From Thermoflavifilum thermophilum (GTDB lineage: Bacteria > Bacteroidota > Bacteroidia > Chitinophagales > Chitinophagaceae), in contig NZ_FPCJ01000001.1 of assembly GCF_900116565.1 (NCBI RefSeq), forward strand, positions 310,001 to 374,000: a stretch of DNA of 64,000 nucleotides, written 5' to 3'. Below are positions 43,986 to 53,543 of this stretch, one piece after another (positions within the stretch are counted from its first letter, which is position 1; the number at the start of each line of letters is the position of its first letter). Under the pieces are notes generated by a model. It saw nothing but the letters and a program-made list of their open reading frames with translations. It did not search any database and was not told the origin of the DNA. Made by a program: the position numbers and the translations under genes.

Positions 43986-46652
43986 TTATTTCGTAGTATC
44001 GCTTTTCTTTTTGAACAGCTGATTCAAGCCTTTCTGAATATTTTTTTGAATAGTTTTTTCAACGGTTTGCTGTAACTGTTTTTTCACCGATGTGGTATCT
44101 GATGAAGCTACGCCTGTTTGTGCACTATCGGACTGATGATTGACTTTTTGCATCAGGTTTTGCATGAGTTTTTGTTTTTCTTCCTCCAATTTTTGCTGGG
44201 CAGCCGTAGTCAGAGATTGTTTCACACTCGATGTTACGGGTGTGAAATCTACCTGCAACTGAGGGTTTAGCAAAGAGCCGGTGAGATGAATATGGATCGG
44301 AATTTTTTCGTTGGCTTCCAGGTGGGTGCCTGCCGCTGCATTGGCGTTGGATAGAAGCTGCTGAAAAGTGGCATTGGCTTTTCCCAGCTTTGAACGGGGC
44401 ACCATCATCTGTATCGTATAATCAATTTGCTTGTTAAGCCCATTTTTCCCGGCAATGGTCATTTGCACACTATCCACATTCAACTGAAACGGGTGCACAA
44501 ACAAATAACCACTGTCAATATGAAAACCAAATTTCACAACAGGCCATGTGGATTTGATAAGTTGTTCCAGACCAAGGGTTGCCGAAATTTTCTGCAAAGG
44601 CACGAAGTTCAACAGGTTCAGATCTTCTGCCTGCAGCGTACCCGTGCTGTTCACAGTAGTAAGTACAGGCATCAGCTTGTCGGTAAGTGAAGTACTAAGC
44701 AATATTTTACCAGAAAATTGTCCCAATACAATTTTTTGTAAAGGCAAAAATGATTGTGCAATCGTCACTGTCTGCAGCAATTGCGGGATTGCCAGGTGCT
44801 GGGCCGAAATCTCCATGTAAGTTTCCGGATTTTCAGGACGCTGTGTATTATATGTTCCGGACAATGCCACTTCTCCTCCCAGCATATTTGCTTTCACCTG
44901 ATTCAGTTGCACTTTCCCATCGGCAATCACCACATGGCCCTGAACCTGCCGCAGATCATAATTGCTATAGATGAAACGATCCACATCGGCTACAATAGTA
45001 AAATCTATATGGCGTGGTATTACAATGGCTTTCACTGTCGACATAGTGTCTGGCTGCGATTGCGAAGAGCCAACCATCCATTCATTCAAATCGATAAGTT
45101 TGGATTGAAGACGAAGATTGCCCTGCAGTTGGCTTTTTTGACCATCGGGTAATCGGGTACCAAACAAGTAACTGTAAAACTGATTCAAACTGCCTTCAGC
45201 CTGGATATCTGATTTTCCTATTTGAGCCTGCAGCCCGGAAAGCATGACCTCACGGGGCGAAAACGTGAGCTTACCAGTTGAAACAGCAACACCTTGTGGA
45301 AAATCAATGGATTGATAATGAATGTTGTTGGCAAGTATATATCCTTTTGCCTGAAACTGATCGTATTGTTTACGCTGAAGGGATTCCAATGAACCTTTCA
45401 ATTGTACATCTGCAACCAGTGAACCATTCAACTTTGTTTGGCTATCAAGTGGATAAATTCTGGAAATAGCTGCCAGATCAAGTTTTCCATGCACGGCTCC
45501 ATCAATCAGCATTCGGGTTTGCGGATAACTAATCAATAAATGTGCATCCACAGGCTGTTGATTCATTTCCAGATGCAATTGCTTAAGGTTGATGACGGTA
45601 TGATCTGTTACCCCATCTTCGTTGGTTACTTCGGCCAGCAGGTTGACATGCTGAACTGCATCAGGCAATGAAGGATATTGAAACATGCCGTTCTGCACCA
45701 GTAATTGGATATGAAATGTTGGAATCCGATCATCCTGATAGGATCCTTTAATATTTCCTGCGATAGTTGCCGTACCGGATGCTTTTAATTGGTCAAAGTT
45801 TTTTGAATAGATGGCAGGTATCAGCGAAAGCAATTGTTTGAAATCAGTTTCTTTTGTCTGAAATTGAATATCCATCGATACCTGATTGGTATCGGGCAAA
45901 CTTATTTCTCCATCGGCAAGCAAGGTCAATCCATTCAGTTTGGCTATACCCTGTTTAAAACGATAGGTTTGATGGGGTACATCTACCTGTATATTCACCT
46001 GCACATCTGCATGCACTTTATTCAAATAAGGAATATGATCGTATATCAAGGTAAACGATGGCAATACAGACTGGGTCTGTAGATTGAACACATCCTGCGT
46101 AAAATCACCTTTTCCTGTATGATCAAAATGTTGCATGGATAAATATAAATCCATCGTACTATCTGCATATTGCAGACTGCCATCCTGAATTACGTATTGT
46201 TGCAAAGCTGCATGGAAGGTAGATGCAGACTGGGTTGCTTCCGTAGAAGGACTGCTCTTTGTAATATCCCAGTTGGCAACACCGGCACGATTGACAATCA
46301 GCCGCACATCAGGTTGTTGCAACTCCACATAGCGGATTTCATAAGGTTTATCACCAAATAAAGATTTTAGGTTAATTACCACTTGTAAACGTTTTACGTA
46401 AAGAAGTGTATCGCCTTCAAATTCATTTCTACCTGTAACAGACAGATCATGAATGCCAACACTCAAATTTGGGAAATGTGAAAGCAGATTCAGTGAAATG
46501 TCAGGATCAAAATCCAATGTGGCATTTAATTGTTTGTTGGCCATCAACCTAATTTGGTTTACAATTTGTTTTTTAAACAGGAAAGGTGTAAGTATAACCA
46601 CCAATAGCAGGATAGCAAATGCAATAAGCAAATATTTCCAGAACTTTTTCAT
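43986..46652 (-). CDS. AsmA-family envelope protein
   Basis: An 888-residue protein anchored by one N-terminal helix (WKYLLIAFAILLLVVILTPF, residues 5-24) with a long periplasmic part. The opening HFPNLSVGIHDLSVTGRNEFEGD and ANWDI are AsmA marks. The middle (about 150-780) is a chain of beta-rich repeats, as expected for a bridge-like lipid-transfer groove. The end (about 810-888) is a Gln/Lys-rich helical coil with many QKLEEEKQK-type steps. AsmA proteins are tied to outer-membrane lipid homeostasis in E. coli; the same role here is inference. No other envelope genes flank it. Confidence 0.88.
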   Translation of the reverse strand: MKKFWKYLLIAFAILLLVVILTPFLFKKQIVNQIRLMANKQLNATLDFDPDISLNLLSHFPNLSVGIHDLSVTGRNEFEGDTLLYVKRLQVVINLKSLFGDKPYEIRYVELQQPDVRLIVNRAGVANWDITKSSPSTEATQSASTFHAALQQYVIQDGSLQYADSTMDLYLSMQHFDHTGKGDFTQDVFNLQTQSVLPSFTLIYDHIPYLNKVHADVQVNIQVDVPHQTYRFKQGIAKLNGLTLLADGEISLPDTNQVSMDIQFQTKETDFKQLLSLIPAIYSKNFDQLKASGTATIAGNIKGSYQDDRIPTFHIQLLVQNGMFQYPSLPDAVQHVNLLAEVTNEDGVTDHTVINLKQLHLEMNQQPVDAHLLISYPQTRMLIDGAVHGKLDLAAISRIYPLDSQTKLNGSLVADVQLKGSLESLQRKQYDQFQAKGYILANNIHYQSIDFPQGVAVSTGKLTFSPREVMLSGLQAQIGKSDIQAEGSLNQFYSYLFGTRLPDGQKSQLQGNLRLQSKLIDLNEWMVGSSQSQPDTMSTVKAIVIPRHIDFTIVADVDRFIYSNYDLRQVQGHVVIADGKVQLNQVKANMLGGEVALSGTYNTQRPENPETYMEISAQHLAIPQLLQTVTIAQSFLPLQKIVLGQFSGKILLSTSLTDKLMPVLTTVNSTGTLQAEDLNLLNFVPLQKISATLGLEQLIKSTWPVVKFGFHIDSGYLFVHPFQLNVDSVQMTIAGKNGLNKQIDYTIQMMVPRSKLGKANATFQQLLSNANAAAGTHLEANEKIPIHIHLTGSLLNPQLQVDFTPVTSSVKQSLTTAAQQKLEEEKQKLMQNLMQKVNHQSDSAQTGVASSDTTSVKKQLQQTVEKTIQKNIQKGLNQLFKKKSDTTK

Positions 46653-46738
46653 AAGATAAATTTTATGAGATAAACAAAATCGAATTCACTTATGTTAACT
46701 GAACGTACCCAGGTTTAGAATATTTTATCAATCATTCT

Positions 46739-48565
46739 TCATTTATTTATTCCTCTCCCTTCCGCTTCCATCGCAGCAAACAAATACAATGCCGTTGCGG
46801 TTCCATCGAGGGTGGGTTCGTTGGTTGCATAATCGACCCAATCATCATGGTACACGGCCAGATCTGATTGAAATGCTGCGAAGGAATCAGGCTTTGACAA
46901 ATGCACGCCAATCAATCCATGAAAAATACTGCCATAAACAGGACCATCCACCAATCCGCCATGGATGGGTATATGTGCCAGGTGTGAAAAAGCTGCATGT
47001 GGATCGTGCGGACAGATGCCACTTCCCGGCAGTCCAATGATAAATGAACTTCCCCAGGGATTACATCCTAACAGCCAGTCGATACAAGCCTGTTCCAGCG
47101 GCTGATAAGTATGATCACCGGACAAATGCCGATACAACCAGCATTGCATAGCAAAGGCTGCTGTTAAATTATTGGAACACCATATAAATGGAATACCTCT
47201 GTAAAATGCGTTCTGCTTGGCTTTTTGCCATACAGCTTCTATTCCTTTGCGATAATAGCCAAGCAGTTTTTTTCTCAGTTTATCTTGTTTTAAATGAACG
47301 ATCAACTCGGCATGTGCTGCATTAAAAAACGGATACCATTGATAATGCAAGGCCGTATCGGCGCCCATCCAGGGTTTCAGCGGATCTGCATCGGCATCAC
47401 GCAAGGCATCGCGCAAAAATTTTGGCTGCCTGCTCATCTGCCAGAGCAAAGCTGCGCCCAACTCCATATCATCCTGCCAATCCTGTTCGGTATAGTAATA
47501 GGGTGCCAGATTGGGAGCCGTCTGGCAATAACCGGGTTTTTCCTCACCGAAGTGATATGCCGAAAAAGCTTTCTGGCGCAGAAGATTTGCAAAAACGCTG
47601 TCCTTATCTTTCCACAATATAGCTCCTAATGCAAAGCAGGCTGCCATTTTCCCGGCCACAGAAGCCACGCCTGTGCTATGGTTTTGATACCTGCTAAGCC
47701 CCTGAGGCGCACCGGTACAGAAATACACAGGCCTTTCCAGCCCAAAGCCATACGAAACCGAGTCCTGATTGGGAAGCCTGAACCCGGCATGATCGCGGTC
47801 ATCGGCCACCTGATGAAACATCCAATCTGGACGCGGATGCATTTTCAACAGCCAGTTCAATCCCCATCGGGCCTCATCCAGCACATCAGCAATGCCATTT
47901 TTACCCGGCAAACCATTGGCCTGACAGCTATCTGTAAATACCTCCGGGAAGTTGCGATAGGCAGCCAGCAAATAATAAGTAGTGGTGGCCGAAGTAGTTA
48001 CATAGCGCAGATAATCACTCGCATCGTGCCAGCCGCCCACCACGTCCACATGGGTGTAGTCGGGCATCGGACCATAGAGTGTATATCCATCATGGGTATG
48101 GCAAGAATCACGCAAAACGGGATTCAATCCACATTGCTGCGCCCGCAGGTATTGCAAACAAAAATCTGCTATACCCCGATATACTTCATCACCAATGGAA
48201 AATGCAGCAGTAGTCGCATTCCCAGCTTTCAGCACATAGGTGCCGGGGATATGAAAATCCGTAAAATCCAATCTGGCTGTATGAGAGAAAGGACCATATA
48301 CCCCAAAATCGCGGCTACATGCGCTTTTCCAGACACATTGCCCGTCATCAGCCCTGCAGAGGGAAAAAGAATCAGGAACAGGCTTCACATATGAAGCCCA
48401 TATCGCCACTTTAGGACTGTGTATCAGATACCCCAGCTGATTGTAACGAATCACTTCATCTGGCACGGGGTTGACTATCTTCATTCTGGATGAATGATTA
48501 TTTGACTGTACATGTAAGCCCAAGGATAAAATATACCCCATGAAGCAAGCAATAATTTCAGGCAT
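46739..48565 (-). CDS. Glycoside hydrolase family 9 (cellulase-like), exported
   Basis: A 608-residue enzyme. The first 20 residues are hydrophobic and probably a signal. An N-terminal Ig-like domain (VIRYNQLGYLIHSPKVAIWA, about 38-125) precedes the (alpha/alpha)6 catalytic domain. The catalytic Asp pair is in GGWHDASDYLRY (Asp181 and Asp184) and the general acid Glu583 in YATNEPTLDGTA. WLLGCNPWGSSFIIG is the other GH9 motif. Typical substrates are cellulose or beta-glucans; exo-beta-glucosaminidase activity also occurs in this family. There is no carbohydrate-binding module, dockerin or type-9 sorting domain. It lies upstream of the AsmA-like gene on the same strand. Confidence 0.92.
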   Translation of the reverse strand: MPEIIACFMGYILSLGLHVQSNNHSSRMKIVNPVPDEVIRYNQLGYLIHSPKVAIWASYVKPVPDSFSLCRADDGQCVWKSACSRDFGVYGPFSHTARLDFTDFHIPGTYVLKAGNATTAAFSIGDEVYRGIADFCLQYLRAQQCGLNPVLRDSCHTHDGYTLYGPMPDYTHVDVVGGWHDASDYLRYVTTSATTTYYLLAAYRNFPEVFTDSCQANGLPGKNGIADVLDEARWGLNWLLKMHPRPDWMFHQVADDRDHAGFRLPNQDSVSYGFGLERPVYFCTGAPQGLSRYQNHSTGVASVAGKMAACFALGAILWKDKDSVFANLLRQKAFSAYHFGEEKPGYCQTAPNLAPYYYTEQDWQDDMELGAALLWQMSRQPKFLRDALRDADADPLKPWMGADTALHYQWYPFFNAAHAELIVHLKQDKLRKKLLGYYRKGIEAVWQKAKQNAFYRGIPFIWCSNNLTAAFAMQCWLYRHLSGDHTYQPLEQACIDWLLGCNPWGSSFIIGLPGSGICPHDPHAAFSHLAHIPIHGGLVDGPVYGSIFHGLIGVHLSKPDSFAAFQSDLAVYHDDWVDYATNEPTLDGTATALYLFAAMEAEGRGINK

Positions 48566-48764
48566 CTTTTTATTTTGGCAATGAATTTACAAAATGAAAT
48601 GATTTGTTAACAAGTTTATACCAGAGTTGTAACGCCGTTGGTACATTCAAACAAAAAACAAACAAAATATTCATCTATACTGATTTCTACGTGTTGGTAT
48701 GAAATGTTTGGGTAACATATCTTTTTGCAGAAAGAATATTTTCTGAAATCATGATTCAAAAAAA

Positions 48765-48788
48765 GAGCCATATCGTGTGATATGGCTC
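48765..48788 (-). terminator. Intrinsic terminator of the DUF1080 gene
   Basis: A perfect 10-bp stem GAGCCATATC/GATATGGCTC with tetraloop GTGT on the plus strand (ACAC on minus), followed on the minus strand by seven T residues. It lies 23 bp after the stop of the 48812 gene. Confidence 0.88.
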
Positions 48789-48811
48789 ATGCAACAGAGG
48801 GCTTAAAAATA

Positions 48812-49630
48812 TTATTCAGAAAAATGCAGAGGACACACCCAGATGTTGCGGAAGCTGACGAGATGATGATGATCCTGCAATTTGATAGGCGAAGGACCAT
48901 GCGGCGAATAATAAGGATGGCCGATATACAACGTTCTGCCTTTTAACACCACATCGTTTTGAATTAAAATACCATTCTGGAAAACGGTTACCCGTGCTGG
49001 GCTTTTCAACGTACCGTCCGTATTAAAACGGGGAGCAATCCATACCACATCATAGGTTTGCCATTCACCGGGCGGACGGCAGGCATTTACCAGTGGCGGA
49101 TATTGCTTGTATATGCTACCACATTGGCCATTCACATAAGTTTTGTTATGATACGAATCCAGGATCTGCAATTCATATCCATCATCACCGGGGCCTACGG
49201 AAGCCAGGAAAAGGCCGCTGTTACCCCTGTCCTGTCCCGTATGGTCAGCGGTTTCCACTGGCTCACGCCATTCCAGATGCAATTGGTAATCCATGAATCG
49301 CTGGCGCGTCTGGATGTTACCCGTGCCGGGTTTTACGGTCATTATACCATCCTGAACCGTCCATTCAGCTGGTTTTGTCGTATCGTTGGCACTCACCCAA
49401 TTGCTTAGATCTTTCCCATCAAAAAGAATGATTGCATCAGATGGGGCTTCTCCACACGCATTTCCGGGCGTAACCACCGGCGGTACAGGCGAATAAAATT
49501 CTGTTTCTTCAGGCTTCATGTGTTTGTTTTCCGGTGGTGGAGAAGTAAGGAATTGCTGCTGTGCAACCGCAAAGCGCATAACAGCCATTGTAGCCAAGGC
49601 TGATGCACACAAAAAAATTTGCCATTTCAT
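48812..49630 (-). CDS. DUF1080 / 3-keto-disaccharide hydrolase family protein, exported
   Basis: A 272-residue protein with a signal peptide ending near FAVAQ (residue 24). After a proline-rich linker the concanavalin-like sandwich begins at IILFDGKDLSNWVSAND (about residue 68). TVQDGIMTVKPGTGNIQTR, YQLHLEWREP, GNSGLFLASVGP and YELQILDSYHN are the family marks. Some members cleave 3-keto-glucosides, others only bind sugars, so the activity here is open. It has a good promoter and its own terminator and is probably monocistronic. Confidence 0.9.
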   Translation of the reverse strand: MKWQIFLCASALATMAVMRFAVAQQQFLTSPPPENKHMKPEETEFYSPVPPVVTPGNACGEAPSDAIILFDGKDLSNWVSANDTTKPAEWTVQDGIMTVKPGTGNIQTRQRFMDYQLHLEWREPVETADHTGQDRGNSGLFLASVGPGDDGYELQILDSYHNKTYVNGQCGSIYKQYPPLVNACRPPGEWQTYDVVWIAPRFNTDGTLKSPARVTVFQNGILIQNDVVLKGRTLYIGHPYYSPHGPSPIKLQDHHHLVSFRNIWVCPLHFSE

Positions 49631-49667
49631 TTTGGATGCGTTTTAACACCATGAGAGAATGAACAGC

Positions 49668-49699
49668 CAAATGTAATGAGAAAATTTTCCGTATGCAAA
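49668..49699 (-). promoter_or_regulatory. Full consensus promoter of the DUF1080 gene
   Basis: On the minus strand TTTG (49699-49696) and TACATTTG (49675-49668) are exactly 20 bp apart, the best -33/-7 pair in the window. The leader to the ATG at 49630 would be about 31 nt. Confidence 0.7.
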
Positions 49700-50067
49700 T
49701 CATAAAATAATCTTTCTCATACCCACATGGCTTGTGTTTGATGTGATGAAAGATATACCAATAGCTATTCAGCCAGGGAAATTTTTTCACAAATTTCTGG
49801 TATGTGATGTGAATAGATTGATCAATAAAAAATCCATAGTTTGATGATCCCATACCGCTACTTGCTTCTTTTCATCAATATATGTTTTCAAAATTTGCAT
49901 GATTGATGACATGCTTCAATTTTGCAAAAAAATGATTGAGGCAGATGTTATATCCGCTACAGATCATGATCTGTAAAAAAAAATAAGCATCGCACCATCT
50001 ATGGATGTGATGGTATTATAAGTTGATAGCAGCTTTCCATTATACAAAACAGGATTTTCAATAATTT
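49700..50067. other. A+T-rich gene-free stretch between divergent genes
   Basis: About 370 bp without a supported ORF; a 114-codon minus-strand frame here has no coding character. Apart from the promoters at either end I see no tRNA, hairpin or repeat of note. Confidence 0.5.
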
Positions 50068-50075
50068 TACCCTTG
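50068..50075 (+). promoter_or_regulatory. -7-like element (TACCCTTG), PLP decarboxylase
   Basis: One mismatch to TAnnTTTG, 21 bases before the ATG at 50097. The TTG at 50073 lies inside it. Confidence 0.4.
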
Positions 50076-50096
50076 ATACAAAAATTTCAAATCACT

Positions 50097-51608
50097 ATGG
50101 ACACACTCTCATCACTACAAAATCGCCTGCAGGAACTTGAATTCATTTCCCGCAAGCTTGAACAACCAGATGAAGCTTTTCGTACGCATGGTTCAGAACC
50201 AACTGCTGAAGCAGCTTTTTCGTATGCCCGGGAATTCTTATCAACCTTGCCCGACCAAAAAGCTTTTGTAGAAGATGTAACCACTCCCAAACTGCTGCAG
50301 CAATACCCGGTACAGGATGAACCCCGTCCGGCCGATGAAGTATTTTCCGTATTGCGCAAAGTTTTTGATAATGTTTCTTTAAATGCCGCTTCAGGCGGGC
50401 ATCTGGCTTACATTCCCGGAGGTGGCTTGTATTATGCCTCTTTAGGTGACTATCTGGCTGCCGTGACCAACAAATATTCTACGGTGTTTTACATTTCACC
50501 GGCTGCTGTGAAAATGGAAAACCTGCTCATCCGTTGGATGTGCGAACTGGTAGGATATCCGGCCGATAAAAGCGGCGGTTATCTGACATCCGGGGGTAGC
50601 CTGGCCAATCTTTCGGCCATCGTGGCCGCTCGCGACGCCAAACAGGTCAAAGCCGAACGCGTGCCCCGCAGCGTGGTATATTTCACGCATCAGGTTCATC
50701 ATTGCGTGTTAAAAGATTTGCGCGTAGCCGGATTGGCTGAATGCGTCATTCGTGAGGTGCCCATGACCGATGCCTATGAAATGCGTGCTGAAGCCTTGCA
50801 GGAAATGATAGAAGAGGATCTGCGGAATCAGCTCTATCCCTGGCTGGTAGTGGCTTCAGCCGGATCAACTGATGTGAGTGCCATCGATCCGCTCAACGAT
50901 ATTGCCGATATCGCAGAAAAATACGGCTTGTGGTTCCACGTGGATGCGGCTTACGGCGGATTCTTTTTGCTTACTGAAACCGGAAGAAAAAAAATGAAAG
51001 GCATTCACCGCGCTGATTCAGTGGTAATGGATCCGCACAAGGGATTGTTTATGCCTTACGGAACCGGCGCTGTGATTGTGAAAGACGTGCAAACTTTATG
51101 GCGATCCAATCATTTCGATGCTAATTACATGCAGGATGCTATTCCTTATCATGATGAAATCTCTCCGGCCGATATTTCTCCCGAATTATCGCGTCACTTT
51201 CGTGGATTGAGAGTCTGGCTGCCGCTGCAGTTGCATGGTCTAAAACCTTTCCGCGCTGCACTCGAAGAGAAAATGTTGCTTACCCAGTACTTCTATCATG
51301 AAGTGAAAAAATTAGGTTTTGAAACCGGGCCTTTCCCGGAATTATCTGTGATGATTTACCGGTATGTGCCGGAACACCTGAAAGGAAATACTGCTGCAAT
51401 CAACGAATTAAATGCACGAATTCTGAAAAAAGTAAATGCTGATGGCAAAGTATTTATTTCCAGTACATCCCTGAATGGCGAATACTGGCTTCGGCTGGCT
51501 GTGCTTTCTTTCCGTACACATCGCAACCATATTGATTACTTGTTGCAACTGTTGAAAAAAATTACAGAAGAGGAAAAACTTTCAGAAACAAAACTCCACA
51601 AAGCATAA
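50097..51608 (+). CDS. Pyridoxal-dependent amino-acid decarboxylase (group II)
   Basis: A 503-residue PLP enzyme. The start is ATG 50097. SGGHLAYIPGGGLYYASLGD (about residues 99-118) and TSGGSLANLSAIVAARD (about 163-179) form the cofactor phosphate site. HVDAAYGGFFLL gives the PLP-ring Asp, and the Schiff-base Lys is in VVMDPHKGLFMPYGTGA (about 299-315). This wording is that of the aromatic-L-amino-acid, tyrosine and glutamate decarboxylase family. The substrate is not decided by these motifs. The gene stands alone, with no amine transporter nearby. Confidence 0.92.
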   Translation: MDTLSSLQNRLQELEFISRKLEQPDEAFRTHGSEPTAEAAFSYAREFLSTLPDQKAFVEDVTTPKLLQQYPVQDEPRPADEVFSVLRKVFDNVSLNAASGGHLAYIPGGGLYYASLGDYLAAVTNKYSTVFYISPAAVKMENLLIRWMCELVGYPADKSGGYLTSGGSLANLSAIVAARDAKQVKAERVPRSVVYFTHQVHHCVLKDLRVAGLAECVIREVPMTDAYEMRAEALQEMIEEDLRNQLYPWLVVASAGSTDVSAIDPLNDIADIAEKYGLWFHVDAAYGGFFLLTETGRKKMKGIHRADSVVMDPHKGLFMPYGTGAVIVKDVQTLWRSNHFDANYMQDAIPYHDEISPADISPELSRHFRGLRVWLPLQLHGLKPFRAALEEKMLLTQYFYHEVKKLGFETGPFPELSVMIYRYVPEHLKGNTAAINELNARILKKVNADGKVFISSTSLNGEYWLRLAVLSFRTHRNHIDYLLQLLKKITEEEKLSETKLHKA

Positions 51609-51741
51609 TACCAGTAGATGCATGTATTTTAGATGAAATGCCATTTCATTTGCTGAAAAAACTGAACTGATGATGGGTGCGTGTAATTGACACGCATCAT
51701 GCATTCCGTCAAATAAATCAGGGGAAACAAAAAGGAATGCG

Positions 51742-51749
51742 TACCTTTG
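51742..51749 (+). promoter_or_regulatory. -7 promoter element (TACCTTTG) of the DEAD-box gene
   Basis: Exact TAnnTTTG, 17 bases before the ATG at 51767. It shows that the longer open frame starting at 51677 is not used. Confidence 0.55.
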
Positions 51750-51766
51750 CCGCTTATTTTATATAC

Positions 51767-53470
51767 ATGCATATGCAAACAGAACTTTCATTTCAGTCAT
51801 TAGGAATCAGTGAACCCTTATTGGCAGGCATTCGTGACATGGGATTTGAACATCCCACTCCCGTTCAACAGCTGGCTATTCCCAAACTTATAGCACAACC
51901 AACCGACAGCATTGTACTGGCACAAACCGGCACGGGCAAGACTGCCGCATTTGGTTTGCCTTTGCTGCAACATATCAACACCGCTGCACGGCATATACAG
52001 GCTTTGATACTGAGTCCCACCCGCGAGCTGGCCCTGCAGATCACACAGGACCTTCGGGATATGGGTAAATATTTGCCGGGGCTGCATATCGTAACTGTAT
52101 ATGGTGGCAGTTCCATTCAGCAACAGATCCGCCAGCTCAAACAAGGTGCCCAGATTGTGGTGGCAACACCGGGCAGGCTCATGGATCTCATGCAAAGGCA
52201 GGCCCTGCAATTGCAAACGGTGCAATGGGTGATCCTGGATGAAGCAGATGAAATGCTCAACATGGGCTTTCGGGATGATATCCATTTCATTTTGCAACAT
52301 GCATCCCAAAGGCAATGCTGCTGGCTGTTTTCCGCTACCATGCCAGCAGAAATCCGGCAAATCATTCGACAGTTTATGCACGAACCCGCTGAAATCGTTG
52401 TGGGAAGCAAAAACACAGTAGCATCCGGAATCAGCCATGAATACTATGTAACTCACGCACAACATAAACTGGAAACCCTGCGCAGGTTAATTGATTTTTA
52501 TCCGGAGCTTTACGGCATTGTGTTCACCCGCACCAAAGCTGAAGCCCAGGAAATTTCCGACCGACTCATCAGGATGGGATATGAAGCTGAAGCCTTGCAT
52601 GGTGATCTGTCACAAGCCCAGCGCGACAAGGTGATGGAACGTTTCCGGGCCAAAGCCATACATATATTGCTCGCTACAGATGTGGCTGCCCGCGGCATTG
52701 ACGTGGAAAATATTACCCATGTGATTCATTTCGGATTGCCCGACGACCTGGAATCCTATACCCATCGCAGTGGCCGTACCGCCCGAGCCGGACGTACCGG
52801 CATTTCCATTTCCATCATCCATCTGCATGAAATGGAAAAACTCAGAAGGCTGGAAAAAATGCTCCACATCCGGTTTATCCGCCGTTCCATTCCCTCCGGC
52901 CAACAAATATGTGAAAAACAACTATATCATTATTTCGAACAACTCAAACAAACAGACCCCTCTCAAACCGACATCCGGATTTATTTGCAGGCCATAAAAT
53001 CATCTCTTGATGAACTAAGTAGGGAGGATCTGATTGAAAGAATGGCTGCATTTGAATTTCAACATCTGTTAAAACATTATGCCCAGGCCAAAGACCTGAA
53101 TGTGCCTTTGCCTGAAGCCCGGCTTGCCAACCGAAACAATAACAGAAATGCCGCTTTCCAGGCTGAACGCCCAGCAGAGGGTAACTGGATTACTTTCAGG
53201 CTGAACGCAGGACGCGCTCATGGTCTTTACAAAGCTTCCCTGCTGCAATGGTTGCTGGATTATACACGCCTGCCCAAATCGGCTATAGGTAAGCTGATTA
53301 TCCTGGATCAATACAGCCTGATAGAACTGGACGCACAGGCCGACCTGCAAGCTTTGCATAAACTTCGAGGCACCCATCCACAGGGATTGAATGAATCGAG
53401 TCCTGCAGAAATCTTTCTAACGAAGCGCATGCCACGTGCAAAAACAAGCACCATCCGGGAAAACAGATAA
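51767..53470 (+). CDS. DEAD-box RNA helicase with DbpA-type RNA-binding domain
   Basis: A 567-residue helicase; an ATG at 51773 is equally possible. Q-motif FQSLGISEPLLAGIRDMGFEHPTPVQ, motif I AQTGTGKTA, Ia SPTRELALQ, motif II VILDEADEML, motif III FSATM, then in the second RecA domain HGDLSQAQRD, VAARGIDV and HRSGRTARAGRTG are all intact. After an alpha-helical linker (about 375-470) the C-terminal domain (about 485-550, TFRLNAGRAHGLYKASLLQW) resembles the DbpA RNA-binding domain, which in E. coli docks on helix 92 of 23S rRNA. A part in large-subunit ribosome assembly is therefore likely. The basic tail follows. Confidence 0.93.
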   Translation: MHMQTELSFQSLGISEPLLAGIRDMGFEHPTPVQQLAIPKLIAQPTDSIVLAQTGTGKTAAFGLPLLQHINTAARHIQALILSPTRELALQITQDLRDMGKYLPGLHIVTVYGGSSIQQQIRQLKQGAQIVVATPGRLMDLMQRQALQLQTVQWVILDEADEMLNMGFRDDIHFILQHASQRQCCWLFSATMPAEIRQIIRQFMHEPAEIVVGSKNTVASGISHEYYVTHAQHKLETLRRLIDFYPELYGIVFTRTKAEAQEISDRLIRMGYEAEALHGDLSQAQRDKVMERFRAKAIHILLATDVAARGIDVENITHVIHFGLPDDLESYTHRSGRTARAGRTGISISIIHLHEMEKLRRLEKMLHIRFIRRSIPSGQQICEKQLYHYFEQLKQTDPSQTDIRIYLQAIKSSLDELSREDLIERMAAFEFQHLLKHYAQAKDLNVPLPEARLANRNNNRNAAFQAERPAEGNWITFRLNAGRAHGLYKASLLQWLLDYTRLPKSAIGKLIILDQYSLIELDAQADLQALHKLRGTHPQGLNESSPAEIFLTKRMPRAKTSTIRENR

Positions 53471-53504
53471 ACCAGCGCGATTTTTTTATCTGCCGGGCTT
53501 GGCC

Positions 53505-53512
53505 TAAATTTG
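53505..53512 (+). promoter_or_regulatory. -7 promoter element (TAAATTTG) of pdhB
   Basis: Exact TAnnTTTG, 31 bases before the ATG at 53544. Confidence 0.5.
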
Positions 53513-53543
53513 TCCCGCTTTTTTCCGATAGATCAACGATTAT

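Noticed and set aside
51818-52465. A 215-codon minus-strand frame
   Set aside because: Antisense to the DEAD-box motifs; no independent coding evidence.
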